DNA from: Lachnospiraceae bacterium
GTDB lineage: Bacteria > Bacillota > Clostridia > Lachnospirales > Lachnospiraceae
Direction of reading: 5' to 3'
DNA: 64,000 nucleotides
Assembly: GCA_029071325.1 (NCBI GenBank)
Contig: JAIEAP010000023.1
Location: 43,137-107,136 of the forward strand
In this document: positions 35,363 to 44,280 of the stretch, one piece after another
Position numbering within the stretch: the stretch's first letter is position 1
Layout: each line of letters begins with the position of its first letter
Made by a program: the position numbers and the translations under genes
The notes under the pieces: generated by a model
What the model was told of the DNA's origin: nothing
The model's database searches: none
Seen by the model: only the letters and a program-made list of their open reading frames with translations

Positions 35363-37726
35363 CTACGCCAGTGGAAACCGTATCGTCACTCCGAACAGAT
35401 CTCCGTCCAAAGACACTTCAAATGTCCCCCCCATGATCGTGGTCAGGTTCTGAGCGATGGACAGCCCCAAGCCGCTGCCCTCCGTACTGCGGGATTCATC
35501 CCCTCTGGCAAAACGCTCGGTAAGTTCCGCTACGCCTCCTTCCAGGGGCAGGTCGGAGATATTCTTGATGGAGAACGACGTCTGACGGCCAGAGGTCTCA
35601 AGGGTAACATATACTCTGGTGTGTGCCATGGCGTATTTCGCCACATTATTATAAAGGTTCTCCAGCACACGCCAGATCCTTCTGCCGTCCGCCATAATGA
35701 CTACCGCCTCCGAGGGAAGCTTTGTGATAGTAGTCAGATCCTTCGCCTCGAACTTCTCATTGAACTCTCCCGCCGTCTGATAGACCAGCTCCACCAGGTT
35801 AATCCGGGTAAGCTGCAGAGTGATATTGCCCGAGCTGATGCGGGATGCCTCCACCAGATCCTCCGTTAGCTGCCTCAGCCGCTGTGCCTTATCCTCCAGC
35901 ACATTAATATAACCCTGCATCCGCTGATTGTCCGTCTGCTCCATTTTCATTAGGTTTACATAATTTATAATGGAAGTCAAGGGTGTTTTGATATCATGCG
36001 ACACATTTGTGATCAGATCCGCCTTCATCCGCTCATTCTTCGTATTCTTCTCCACCATAGCCTGCAGACCGTCACCCACACTGTTGACAGCCTCTGCCAG
36101 CCTGCAGTTATCACCCCCGAGATTCTCCAACGGTATTTTGTAGGAGAGTTCTCCCTGTGTGATCCGGCGGATTCCCCGCATAATCTCCTGACGCTGCACG
36201 GTATCCCTCAGAAACAGGATCGCGTCATATATCAGCAGGGCAAGCAGCAACAGCACACATATCACATTTCTCCTGATAAAAATCCCATAACACAGCATCA
36301 GAAATGCTATAATATTGACCGACAAGATCATAATGATGCGCACCGACGCCTTCCATGTTCCCACAACCCTTCTGGTATTCACCATCACCCAGTTGGTAAG
36401 GCTGTACTCCCACAGCACACCCGCTTTCATGCGCCGGATCATACTCAGATAGAAAATCAGGAAAACCCCGTCATAAATAAACGCCATGGTTCCCGCCATG
36501 ATCAGGATTCCGGGAACTTCCCACTGAAATTCCACCGCATAGACGGAGAACAGAATAATTACAACGGCAAGCACCATAAAAAATACAAAGAATATCTCCG
36601 TCTTCACCCGGTCCAGCCAGTTCAAAGCCATCTCACCGTCCCTGTCCCTTCTGCCGGCATGTATCGTCAGATACACCAATGTCATAAGCCATCCTATAAA
36701 GCTCAGAATAATCAGGACAATACAGGTAACTCCCCATGGCCGCAGTCGTTCAAACTCCCTGCACGCGGCCGACAGATCGTCCTCCTGCGAAAACTCTGTA
36801 TCTACCGCCACCATGAACACTGCATGCCTTCCCACTCCGGTCAGGCTGCCATCCATATTGTTGTAATAATAATCATCCATCCCTGCGATATTCGTGCGGA
36901 AACGCATTTCATCATCATTACAGTAAATATAGCTTCCCTGCTGCTTCGCATAGTCCAGCAGCTGTATATCCCCTGCCGCCACGGTCATATTTGTATACAG
37001 CGCATAATCATCCATATAGAAATACGTCAGGTTCGTGTCCGTCACATCGAACTCATTCAGCCCCTTATAGTAGGCAGTCTCTTCCTCTCCGATCCTGTCC
37101 AGCGTGCGCACCAGGGCTTGATAGAGGGCATCCGCCTGAGCCTGGGTCAGGCTTCTGTCATCTACACCATACTGAATATTGGCACCAAACAGGGAGGCAT
37201 ACTTCTCTTCCACCTTTCCCGCATACTGAATGTACCCTTCCTTAGACCATGTCACCAGATCCCCCAGCCTGTAATATTGGAAGAAAATTCCGATCTCTGG
37301 GGAGAGAGAAACTTCATTTCCCTCCGCATCTATGTCTACGATATAACCGTAATTGGCATTGTCTGCATAGTTATCCCCTTCCCAAATTAGGGATTCCAGC
37401 TGCATGAACGCCTCGTTAGACATGGTCGAACCATCCTTGGCATATTGAATAATATTGACCACCCTGTCAGGATCATAAACGCCGTCCGTCTCAAATTTCC
37501 TGCGTCCATTCAGAAATTTGATCAAATCTCCCAATTTCTCCTGAAATACATTCTGATAGTACTTGGAATCCTCGAAATTCTGGTGCATCAGGTTATCCGC
37601 GTCCATCATCTGTTTCTGATTCAATTCAACAACCAGAAACACAGAAATCACAAGCAGAACAGAGAAAATCAATTGCAACCCTATGACTATATTTTTCCAC
37701 AATGATCTGTGTTTACCGTTGTCCAT
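35363..37726 (-). CDS. Sensor histidine kinase with multi-helix membrane region
   Basis: This is a 787-residue kinase. One N-terminal helix (NIVIGLQLIFSVLLVISVFLV) is followed by an extracellular region of about 290 residues. Four to five helices then lie in the 315-505 interval. A HAMP-like segment comes next (about 510-555), then the dimerisation and phospho-acceptor motif NVSHDIKTPLTSIINYV, N-box NLYNNVAKYA and G-box GSGLGLSIAQNL. The C-terminal ATPase domain lacks a clear D-x-G in the G1 position (NISDLP), as in several VanS-like kinases. It follows its regulator by 11 bp. The ligand is unknown. Confidence 0.9.
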   Translation of the reverse strand: MDNGKHRSLWKNIVIGLQLIFSVLLVISVFLVVELNQKQMMDADNLMHQNFEDSKYYQNVFQEKLGDLIKFLNGRRKFETDGVYDPDRVVNIIQYAKDGSTMSNEAFMQLESLIWEGDNYADNANYGYIVDIDAEGNEVSLSPEIGIFFQYYRLGDLVTWSKEGYIQYAGKVEEKYASLFGANIQYGVDDRSLTQAQADALYQALVRTLDRIGEEETAYYKGLNEFDVTDTNLTYFYMDDYALYTNMTVAAGDIQLLDYAKQQGSYIYCNDDEMRFRTNIAGMDDYYYNNMDGSLTGVGRHAVFMVAVDTEFSQEDDLSAACREFERLRPWGVTCIVLIILSFIGWLMTLVYLTIHAGRRDRDGEMALNWLDRVKTEIFFVFFMVLAVVIILFSVYAVEFQWEVPGILIMAGTMAFIYDGVFLIFYLSMIRRMKAGVLWEYSLTNWVMVNTRRVVGTWKASVRIIMILSVNIIAFLMLCYGIFIRRNVICVLLLLALLIYDAILFLRDTVQRQEIMRGIRRITQGELSYKIPLENLGGDNCRLAEAVNSVGDGLQAMVEKNTKNERMKADLITNVSHDIKTPLTSIINYVNLMKMEQTDNQRMQGYINVLEDKAQRLRQLTEDLVEASRISSGNITLQLTRINLVELVYQTAGEFNEKFEAKDLTTITKLPSEAVVIMADGRRIWRVLENLYNNVAKYAMAHTRVYVTLETSGRQTSFSIKNISDLPLEGGVAELTERFARGDESRSTEGSGLGLSIAQNLTTIMGGTFEVSLDGDLFGVTIRFPLA

Positions 37727-37737
37727 TTTATGCCCTC

Positions 37738-38430
37738 TTATGAATTCTTCTCAATTTTATAGCCGACGCCCCACACCACCTTCAGATAGCGCGGCTCCTT
37801 CGGGTTGATCTCTATCTTCTCACGGATATGGCGGATATGAACCGCCACCGTATTGTCCGCCCCGATGGCATCCTCGTTCCAGATATTTTCATAGATCTGT
37901 TCAATGGAGAATACCTTGCCCTGGTTCCTCACCAACAGCAGCAGAATGTTATATTCGATGGGCGTGAGCTTCACCTGCTCCCCATCCACAGTAACCTCCT
38001 TCAAGTCGTCGTTGATGGCAAGCCCTCCTACCTGATAGATTGCCTGTCCGCTGTCGGAAGCATTGCCCAACTGCGTATACCGACGAAGCTGGGATTTGAC
38101 CCGGGCTACCAGCTCCAGCGGATTGAAGGGCTTTGTTACATAGTCGTCTGCACCGATATTAAGTCCCAGGATCTTGTCGGAATCCTCGGACTTGGCCGAC
38201 AGAATGATAATGGGAATACTGCTGTTCTCACGTATTTTCAGAGTAGCACGGATTCCGTCCAGCTTGGGCATCATCACATCAATGATCAGCAGATGGATAT
38301 CCTGCTGCTCCAGTATCTGCAGTGCCTGCTCCCCGTCATAGCATTTATATACCTGATAGCCCTCCTGCTGCAGATAAATATCAATAGCTTCCACGATCTC
38401 CCTGTCGTCGTCACACACAAGAATATTCAT
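37738..38430 (-). CDS. OmpR/VanR-family response regulator
   Basis: This is a 230-residue regulator. The receiver domain has CDDDRE, phospho-acceptor LLIIDVMMPKLDG, LSAKSED and KPFNPLEL. The winged-helix domain has LTPIEYNILLLLVRNQG, VAVHIRHIREKIE and WGVGYKIE. It is transcribed ahead of its kinase from the divergent intergenic region 38431-38713. The regulon is unknown; no transporter is adjacent. Confidence 0.94.
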   Translation of the reverse strand: MNILVCDDDREIVEAIDIYLQQEGYQVYKCYDGEQALQILEQQDIHLLIIDVMMPKLDGIRATLKIRENSSIPIIILSAKSEDSDKILGLNIGADDYVTKPFNPLELVARVKSQLRRYTQLGNASDSGQAIYQVGGLAINDDLKEVTVDGEQVKLTPIEYNILLLLVRNQGKVFSIEQIYENIWNEDAIGADNTVAVHIRHIREKIEINPKEPRYLKVVWGVGYKIEKNS

Positions 38431-38665
38431 ACGTTCCCTTCCTTTCTCGAACGTGCGTTGTTATTTACTAGCATCATAACAGATTTCCCGGCAAAACGGG
38501 AATTTGTTTTCTTAAGAATCGCTTAATTTTCAATGTCATATTATCGTTACACCGAACACGCTATGGCGGCATAGGATAATATAACGCTGCCGCTATCCGT
38601 ATCCATATTTTCTGCAGTATCAATTTACAAACTTTTTGAGAAAATAAAGTGGGGAATCCCATGAG

Positions 38666-38694
38666 TTGCCATATTATGTTTTTTCTAGTAAAAT
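38666..38694 (+). promoter_or_regulatory. Predicted sigma-A promoter for the 196-residue protein
   Basis: TTGCCA at 38666-38671 and TAAAAT at 38689-38694 are exactly 17 bp apart, 20 bp before the start codon, which leaves a leader of about 13 nt with AGGAGG. Confidence 0.55.
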
Positions 38695-38713
38695 ATTGTC
38701 AGGAGGATTGTTT

Positions 38714-39304
38714 ATGAGAAAACATTATACCTTCGTTCCATTGAAAGATAAAGACATCATCCTATTTCGGAAAGCTCTGCTCAGCAGCCTGTGGTTCCGC
38801 CCTTTTGCGTGCCTTCTTGCTGTAATAGCGCTTGCCGTCTTAGGTTATTTTAAAATAGACGTTCTGATTCAGAACAGCCGGGCGCTGTTTCTGTTCTCCC
38901 TGGCAATGGGCGTCATCGTGTATCTCGCCATACTGGAGCTGTGCCGGATACGCCAGGTGTGCACCCTGCGCAAATCCAGCCTGCTGCCTTTTATTCATAC
39001 TCCCAAGGAGAATCCCAGCTTCTACACAGAAGAGCTGACCGGCGGCTTCATTATCCAGACAGAACCCGTCAACCTGGTAGACATCAATGCCTGCAAGCTG
39101 TCTTTATCCAGGCTCGCAGAACAATACAGCGGCTACACCGCTCTGGTTTCTTATCTGACGGGATGCATCAACAGTCCGGATGAACATCTGGTCAACAAGG
39201 CCGTCATCTATATGGAGATCATTGGCCGTCAGCTGGAAAAAGGCAATAACGCTATTCTTGCCTCCTGTGACAAGCTCATGAATTACAGGGAGGAATTATT
39301 ATAA
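38714..39304 (+). CDS. Two-helix membrane protein of unknown function
   Basis: This is a 196-residue protein beginning MRKHYTFVPLKDKDIILFRK. Two hydrophobic segments lie at about 27-48 (FRPFACLLAVIALAVLGYF) and 58-76. A soluble C-terminal half follows, with HTPKENPSFYTEELTGGF and VNKAVIYMEIIGRQLEKGNN. I do not recognise the family. The start at 38714 is set by AGGAGG. The last bases lie inside a perfect palindromic terminator shared with the convergent gene, and the two stop codons overlap by 6 bp. Confidence 0.65.
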   Translation: MRKHYTFVPLKDKDIILFRKALLSSLWFRPFACLLAVIALAVLGYFKIDVLIQNSRALFLFSLAMGVIVYLAILELCRIRQVCTLRKSSLLPFIHTPKENPSFYTEELTGGFIIQTEPVNLVDINACKLSLSRLAEQYSGYTALVSYLTGCINSPDEHLVNKAVIYMEIIGRQLEKGNNAILASCDKLMNYREELL

Positions 39305-39314
39305 TTCCTCCCTG
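39286..39314. terminator. Bidirectional terminator embedded in two overlapping gene ends
   Basis: CAGGGAGGAATTAT at 39286-39299 pairs perfectly with ATAATTCCTCCCTG at 39301-39314 around a single T. GATTTT follows on the + strand. The stem contains the final codons and stops of both convergent genes (ending 39304 and 39299). Confidence 0.65.
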
Positions 39315-40057
39315 GATTTTCTGGCATTCTTCTTATCATTTCCCTTTTTCCACTTAAAATACTCCGCATCCAGATCCACCGTGATTTCAGGCTTTTGGGG
39401 CTTTTCTTCTTCCTGCTTCTCCTCCTGCAGGGGAATTCCCATCCGTTCAAAGTATTCCTTGTTAATCTTAATCTCAGGCTTAACTGTAGCAATACCTGAA
39501 CCGGAGGCTGCTGCTCCTTTGTCCTGCTTTTTGTCCTGGGATTCCTTCTCTTGCAGACGCTCCTGTTCCATCTGACGGTTGCGCTCTTCAATCAGTTTTA
39601 AATATTTCTCCGTATCTACCATATCCTGAAGCTGTCCCTTAAGCTCCGACTGATTTTCCCGGATAATCTGTCTGCGCTCCTCCATATCCGCCTGCGCTTT
39701 CTTCAGGATATCATTCATGGCCTCTGTGGTATCCTTCATGATATTCTGCACACGGACCAACGCGTCATCCGTATACAAGACGGCAGCAGCATATACATCC
39801 TCTGCATTGCGGCTTGCACGGAAGATCATGTCATCCCCCCGTTTTTTTGTCTCTCGCTCTGCCCGGTCCCTGCTCTGCTGGGTCATCTCGTACTCATCCA
39901 TCATCTCATAAATGCAGGCATTCAGGTTATTTAAATGCTCGAACATCCGCTTTTTTTCCACGATGATGCGTTCTCCTGAACTATCATACAGCTCACTTCT
40001 GGATATCAACACATGAATATCCCGCAATACACGCTCCAGTTTATCCTGTGTGCTCAT
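39299..40057 (-). CDS. Coiled-coil protein (DivIVA-like in outline)
   Basis: This is a 252-residue protein. Residues 1-160 are almost entirely charged helix with heptad-like spacing (RVLRDIHVLISRSELYDSSG, YEMMDEYEMTQQSRDRAERE, then QADMEERRQIIRENQSELKG). A Lys/Gln/Glu-rich linker follows, then short motifs KINKEYFERMGIPLQ and DLDAEYFKWKKG. This outline is common in Lachnospiraceae, and the proteins are usually called hypothetical or DivIVA-like. No enzyme motif is visible. It lies 56 bp after the PurM-like gene and may be co-transcribed. A cell-division or scaffold role is a guess. Confidence 0.65.
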   Translation of the reverse strand: MSTQDKLERVLRDIHVLISRSELYDSSGERIIVEKKRMFEHLNNLNACIYEMMDEYEMTQQSRDRAERETKKRGDDMIFRASRNAEDVYAAAVLYTDDALVRVQNIMKDTTEAMNDILKKAQADMEERRQIIRENQSELKGQLQDMVDTEKYLKLIEERNRQMEQERLQEKESQDKKQDKGAAASGSGIATVKPEIKINKEYFERMGIPLQEEKQEEEKPQKPEITVDLDAEYFKWKKGNDKKNARKSREEL

Positions 40058-40113
40058 GATGATCTCCTTCTGATTCGTCTTCTTCTGTTATAATATGTTA
40101 TCACAGTCCGGTC

Positions 40114-41052
40114 TCAGATATACCGTATTTCGTCCGTCCTGCATTCCACCAGTCCTACGCCCAGAGGCTCTTCCCCGGCATTCTCCAGAATCTCCACTGC
40201 CTGATCCACGTCCTTTTCCGCCAACAGCAGCAGCATACCGATTCCCATGTTGAAGGTTGCCCGCATCGCCTCCATATTAATATTGCCGTCCTTGTGTAGC
40301 ATATGGTACAGAGGCGGAATATCCTCCTCTCGCTGTTTGATCACCGCGCCTGCGCCTTTTTTCAACAATAGACGGACTGCCCGGTTCAATCCTCCGTGCG
40401 CCACCTGGACGCAGGATTTCACCGGTATGCCGGAATCCAGCAGGGCTTCCATGGAACGGCAATACATCTTGGTGGGCGCCATCAGCAGCTCCGCAAGGGT
40501 TGCTCCCAGAGAGTCATAATAGACTTCCATGGACTGCTTTGACAGATACAGCTTCTTGCGCGCCGCCACATATCCATTATTATGTAAACCATTTGAGGGA
40601 AGACCAATAATGACGTCACCTGACTCTATGTACTGCGGAACAATCTGTTTCCTGCGTTCCACCACGCCGGCGACGAACCCTACCAGATCATACTGATCAT
40701 AGGAAAAAATATCCGGCAGCTCCTTGATCTCGCTGCCCGCAAACGGAATCTTCGCTTCCTGACACCCCCGCTCAATTCCCATTTCCAGCTCACGCACCCG
40801 CTCGAATTTAGGACGGGCGCAGGATATATTATCATAATACAGAATGGGCTTTGCGCCCATGGCAAGCATGTCATTAATCCCTACTGCAACACTGTCATAA
40901 CCCACGGTATCAAACCGTTCCACCTCAGAGGCCAGCAGCAGCTTTCCGCTGACCGCATTGGTCTTAGACACTAACAACGGATCCTCGTATCGAAAAAAAT
41001 CTGCTAACGAGATCTCGTTCGTCAGCTCCTTTAAATCAAACTTGTCACGCAC
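40114..41052 (-). CDS. PurM-like (AIR synthase fold) protein lacking the canonical PurM motifs
   Basis: This is a protein of about 312 residues with the PurM/HypE fold order: ERFDTVGYDSVAVGINDMLAMGAKP, YDNISCARP, GIERGCQEA, YDLVGFVAGVVERR, VIIGLPSNGLHNNGY and HGGLNRAVRLLL. The usual DGVGTK is replaced by NAVSGK and the usual GGETAEMP by AGSEIKELPD. It is therefore a paralogue rather than a standard purine enzyme. Most PurM-fold proteins bind ATP. I chose the GTG start at 41052, which has GGAG upstream; the frame can extend to a TTG at 41091 with no ribosome site. The substrate is unknown. Confidence 0.75.
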   Translation of the reverse strand: MRDKFDLKELTNEISLADFFRYEDPLLVSKTNAVSGKLLLASEVERFDTVGYDSVAVGINDMLAMGAKPILYYDNISCARPKFERVRELEMGIERGCQEAKIPFAGSEIKELPDIFSYDQYDLVGFVAGVVERRKQIVPQYIESGDVIIGLPSNGLHNNGYVAARKKLYLSKQSMEVYYDSLGATLAELLMAPTKMYCRSMEALLDSGIPVKSCVQVAHGGLNRAVRLLLKKGAGAVIKQREEDIPPLYHMLHKDGNINMEAMRATFNMGIGMLLLLAEKDVDQAVEILENAGEEPLGVGLVECRTDEIRYI

Positions 41053-41137
41053 TTTACAACTACTCCAAACTTCTATAAAATTTTCCCTCAATAGCTATAG
41101 CATACCACATCTTGCCCTTAATGTCATATATTTTTGC

Positions 41138-41180
41138 ATCTTTGCGAATGGCGCGTTCTGAACTGTTACTATACAGTTCA
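41138..41180 (-). repeat. Interspersed structured repeat, partial copy C
   Basis: ATCTTTGCGAATGGCGCG followed by TGAACTGTTAC matches the end of the repeat at 34,848 and 49,960 in reverse orientation. TGAACTGT at 41159-41166 pairs with ACAGTTCA at 41173-41180. Only the end of the element remains, in the 100-bp gap between the PurM-like and DUF362 genes. Confidence 0.6.
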
Positions 41181-41191
41181 GCCATCCCCTG

Positions 41192-42313
41192 CTAAATCGT
41201 AATCAACTCATATTCCCGGCTGCCCAGCCCGATCTTCTCAGCGTGCTCCACACAGGAACGCCAGTCCGTATCCGGGTGAACCATATGAAAATGGTCGTGA
41301 CTCTCCGCTTCCTCATGATGGCTCTTGCAGTGATCGTCCAATATACTGCCGGAAATCACCGGCTGACGGTTGCAGGCATCCGCACATGCCATATCCAGCG
41401 CCACCGGATCAAAGGACGCAAACATGCCCACATCCGGGATAATGGGGATATCGTTCTCTCTGTGGCAGTCGCAGTTCGGCGACACATCACAGACCAGAGA
41501 AATATGGAAGCAGGGACGCCCCTGACACACGGCTTTGGAATATTCGGCCATACGGTAATTCAGCATATCGCTGGCATCCCAATTGGTGGGGGTGACTGCA
41601 TCCTTAGGACATATCCCGATACATCTGCCGCAGCCCACGCAGCGTTCCTGGTCAATATGCGCTTTACCGTCCGTCACAATTGCCGCCTCATGGGCACAGA
41701 TTCTGGTACAAGCTCCGCAGCCCACACAAGCCGCCGGATCTACTTCCGGCTTACCAGAGCAGTGCATCTCCATTTTGCCAGCCCGGGAACCGCAGCCCAT
41801 ACCAATATTCTTCAGGGCTCCGCCAAAACCAGCGTTCTCATGCCCCTTAAAATGCGTCAGGGAAATAAACACGTCAGCATCCATAATAGCCCGACCTATC
41901 TTCGCTTCCTTCACGTACTCTCCGTCCACTGGCACCAGTGCCTCGTCCGTTCCCTTCAATCCGTCCCCGATAATAACATGGCACCCTGTAGAAAAAGGCG
42001 TAAAACCATTGGCATATGCCGTGTCCATGTGATCCAGCGCATTCTTGCGGCTTCCCACATATAAAGTATTGCAGTCCGTCAGAAATGCTTTGCCTCCGCA
42101 CTCCTGCACCAGATCTGCCACTACCTTGGCATAATTAGGGCGTAAAAACGCCAGATTCCCCAATTCCCCGAAATGTATCTTAATTGCCGCATACTTATCC
42201 TGAAAATCAATGTCCTTCATCCCTGCCGTAATGCAAAGCCTTCTGAGCTTATCCAGCAGATTCTCGGAATTACTGGTCTTAAAGCTGGTATAATACACTT
42301 TTGATCTGTCCAT
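41192..42313 (-). CDS. DUF362 protein with two [4Fe-4S] ferredoxin motifs
   Basis: This is a 373-residue protein. The N-terminal DUF362 region (KIHFGELGNLAFLRP, TDCNTLYVGSRKNALDH, ISLTHFKGHENAGFGGALKNIGMGCGSRAG) contains an insert with two C-x2-C-x2-C-x3-C clusters (VGCGACTRICAHEAA and VGCGRCIGICPKDAV). The C-terminal part is FASFDPVALDMACADACN. Such proteins are predicted iron-sulfur electron carriers or enzymes of unknown reaction, common in anaerobes. The start is ATG 42313, behind GGAGGAAG. No redox partner is adjacent. Confidence 0.86.
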   Translation of the reverse strand: MDRSKVYYTSFKTSNSENLLDKLRRLCITAGMKDIDFQDKYAAIKIHFGELGNLAFLRPNYAKVVADLVQECGGKAFLTDCNTLYVGSRKNALDHMDTAYANGFTPFSTGCHVIIGDGLKGTDEALVPVDGEYVKEAKIGRAIMDADVFISLTHFKGHENAGFGGALKNIGMGCGSRAGKMEMHCSGKPEVDPAACVGCGACTRICAHEAAIVTDGKAHIDQERCVGCGRCIGICPKDAVTPTNWDASDMLNYRMAEYSKAVCQGRPCFHISLVCDVSPNCDCHRENDIPIIPDVGMFASFDPVALDMACADACNRQPVISGSILDDHCKSHHEEAESHDHFHMVHPDTDWRSCVEHAEKIGLGSREYELITI

Positions 42314-42453
42314 AAAAACTTCCTCCGCATTCTCTGTACTTATTACTTTAAGATAATACGGTAAGTATAACACACCAGAGAGTTCTTTTCAAACAAACCC
42401 TGTCTGTACCAGCCTTCCCTCTCCCTCCGTATATTTATTAAATCTAATTATAA

Positions 42454-43641
42454 TTATTGCACTTTCCCTTTTGCATCAGAGTGCTTGTGATTCTCATACA
42501 CAATATTCCCGTCAATGATGGTATAGACAATGCCCGGATCGGCTCCAAAAGGACTGCCCAGCGTCACCACAAAGTCCGCGTCCTTGCCCTCTTCTATGGA
42601 ACCTACCCGGTCTCCTGCTCCTATATGTTCCGCACTGTTTATGGTGATTGCCCGCAATGCCTGCTGCTCCGTCATACCCTCCCGTATGGCAAGACCAGCG
42701 CACAATGTCAGATATCGCCCTTCTACAACAGGGGAATCGGTTATTATTGACACCTTGCATCCTGCGTTTGCCAGAACCCCAGGTGTATGAAAACTTTTAT
42801 TGACCAGCTCCCGCTTCGTTGCATGACCGAAGGAGGGGCCCACCGCAAGGGAATATCCCTCCTTTGCCAGCTCCCCGGCAATCAGGGCGCCGTCTGTACA
42901 ATGATCCATGGTCAATCCCAGATGAAATTCCCTGGCAATACGGATTGCGGTGAACATATCATCCGCCCGATGAACATGAGCTTTTAAGGGCATTTCTCCA
43001 CGGACCACCGGCAGCATCGCCTCCAGCTTAGCGTCATAGGGCGTATGCTCCGGGTCGCTTTCCCGCCTCTTATCGTATTCCAGTGTTTTCTCCAGCACCT
43101 CCCGCAGCTTTGCGGCTATGCTCATACGAGAGGTGATCTCCTTCTTCTGGTAACAGGTCTTGGGGTTTTCTCCAAAAGCAATCTTCATCGCCGCCTTCGG
43201 TTTGATCACCATATCATCCACACGATTTCCCACGGTTTTCAGCACGCAGAAGGTTCCCCCCACTACGTTTGAACTGCCGGGACCGCTTGCCACACAAGTC
43301 ACCCCTGCCTCTCTTACCAACTGAAAGGTCCGATCCAGCGGATTGATTCCGTCCACTGCCGACAGATTTGGTGTGACCGGATCATTCAGCTCGTTAAAAT
43401 CCTGGTTCTCAAAGCCTCCTCCATGTCCGTCCATGCCCAGATGACAATGGGCGTCCACGAATCCGGGGTAGACCCGCCAGCCGGATACATCCAGAATCCG
43501 TGCCTCATTCACCGCCTTCCCTTCTATGACGGGGGCAATCTTCACAATTTTACCGTTCTCTATCAGGATATCCGCCATATAGGGGCTATCCTGCACAGCG
43601 TCATATATCTCCCCCTGTTTGATCAGCAAACTCTCTGCCAT
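42454..43641 (-). CDS. Amidohydrolase (imidazolonepropionase-like)
   Basis: This is a 395-residue protein with the metal-binding H-x-H in YPGFVDAHCHLGMDGHGG, a later metal His (MPLKAHVHRADD and LGLTMDHCTDGAL), and the C-terminal GDRVGSIEEGKDADFVV typical of amidohydrolases. The family hydrolyses cyclic amides, dipeptides or related substrates; this subgroup (with the SNVVGG and FGENPK stretches) is widespread in Clostridia and uncharacterised. The start is ATG 43641, behind AGGAGG. It appears to be a single-gene unit. Confidence 0.87.
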   Translation of the reverse strand: MAESLLIKQGEIYDAVQDSPYMADILIENGKIVKIAPVIEGKAVNEARILDVSGWRVYPGFVDAHCHLGMDGHGGGFENQDFNELNDPVTPNLSAVDGINPLDRTFQLVREAGVTCVASGPGSSNVVGGTFCVLKTVGNRVDDMVIKPKAAMKIAFGENPKTCYQKKEITSRMSIAAKLREVLEKTLEYDKRRESDPEHTPYDAKLEAMLPVVRGEMPLKAHVHRADDMFTAIRIAREFHLGLTMDHCTDGALIAGELAKEGYSLAVGPSFGHATKRELVNKSFHTPGVLANAGCKVSIITDSPVVEGRYLTLCAGLAIREGMTEQQALRAITINSAEHIGAGDRVGSIEEGKDADFVVTLGSPFGADPGIVYTIIDGNIVYENHKHSDAKGKVQ

Positions 43642-43998
43642 ATTTCTTCCTCCTGTCTCTTTGCTTCCTATCGCCCGTGCATTTTGCGTTTTCGGTCCCC
43701 CAAAATCCACGGTTTGCTATAGTATGCGCCGTCCATGTGGGAAGTATTCCCAGTGTGCCCGGTCAAATCCTGTGATCAGCTATTATAATTTCAACCTTTT
43801 ATTCAAGTTATGATATGTAAAAATATACATTTCGCAACGAATTTATAGGGTTTCCACGTCTTCACACGCAAAAAAAGCATAAACATTGTATAGTGACAAC
43901 GTTTTTCTTCCATACTAAATACAAAAACGTCGTTGCAATCCGCGAAAAAAATCTTCCGCGGCCTCTGCAATTAAATCCAGTTTTAACTAGGAGGTAAC
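43642..43998. other. 357-bp non-coding gap
   Basis: No convincing gene. The right part is AT-rich and precedes the 73-residue gene. It holds an inverted repeat (ACGTTTTT at 43899-43906 with AAAAACGT at 43923-43930) near a TATAGT hexamer at 43889, and a short hairpin CCGCG/CGCGG around 43940-43961. The inverted repeat could be an operator or a leader hairpin. No confident -35/-10 pair was found. Confidence 0.5.
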
Positions 43999-44220
43999 AT
44001 GGAAAAGAAAAATGAGTACGAAGTGACGATCACAACATATGATAAAGTAATGGCATCCTGGCATCGCTGCATGCAGTCCGCCAAAGAATTTGAATGCTAT
44101 TTCCACGAAATAGAGGACAACCGCAAGGCAAAAAAGTTATTTGAGGAATACGCTGAGACAGAAGCTCTGCAGGCGTCCGCTCTGCGGGATCTACTGTTGG
44201 AATACCAGCAGCAGGCATAA
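43999..44220 (+). CDS. Small hypothetical protein, 73 residues
   Basis: This is a highly charged helical protein (MEKKNEYEVTITTYDKVMAS, then RKAKKLFEEYAETEALQAS) without membrane segments or a signal. AGGAGG lies eight bases before the ATG and a perfect terminator follows, so it is probably a real single-gene unit. No family recognised. Confidence 0.65.
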   Translation: MEKKNEYEVTITTYDKVMASWHRCMQSAKEFECYFHEIEDNRKAKKLFEEYAETEALQASALRDLLLEYQQQA

Positions 44221-44229
44221 AACGCAAAG

Positions 44230-44272
44230 ATGCCCCGGTAATCCGGATATATCATCCGGATTACCGGGGCAT
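44230..44272. terminator. Perfect bidirectional terminator
   Basis: ATGCCCCGGTAATCCGGAT at 44230-44248 pairs over 19 bp with its exact complement at 44254-44272, followed by TTACTTTTT on the + strand. It serves the convergent genes ending at 44220 and 44281. Confidence 0.85.
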
Positions 44273-44280
44273 TTACTTTT

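Noticed and set aside
35996..37390. 464-codon + strand frame across the sensor kinase gene
   Set aside because: Shadow frame opposite a kinase with complete H, N and G boxes. No domain was recognisable.
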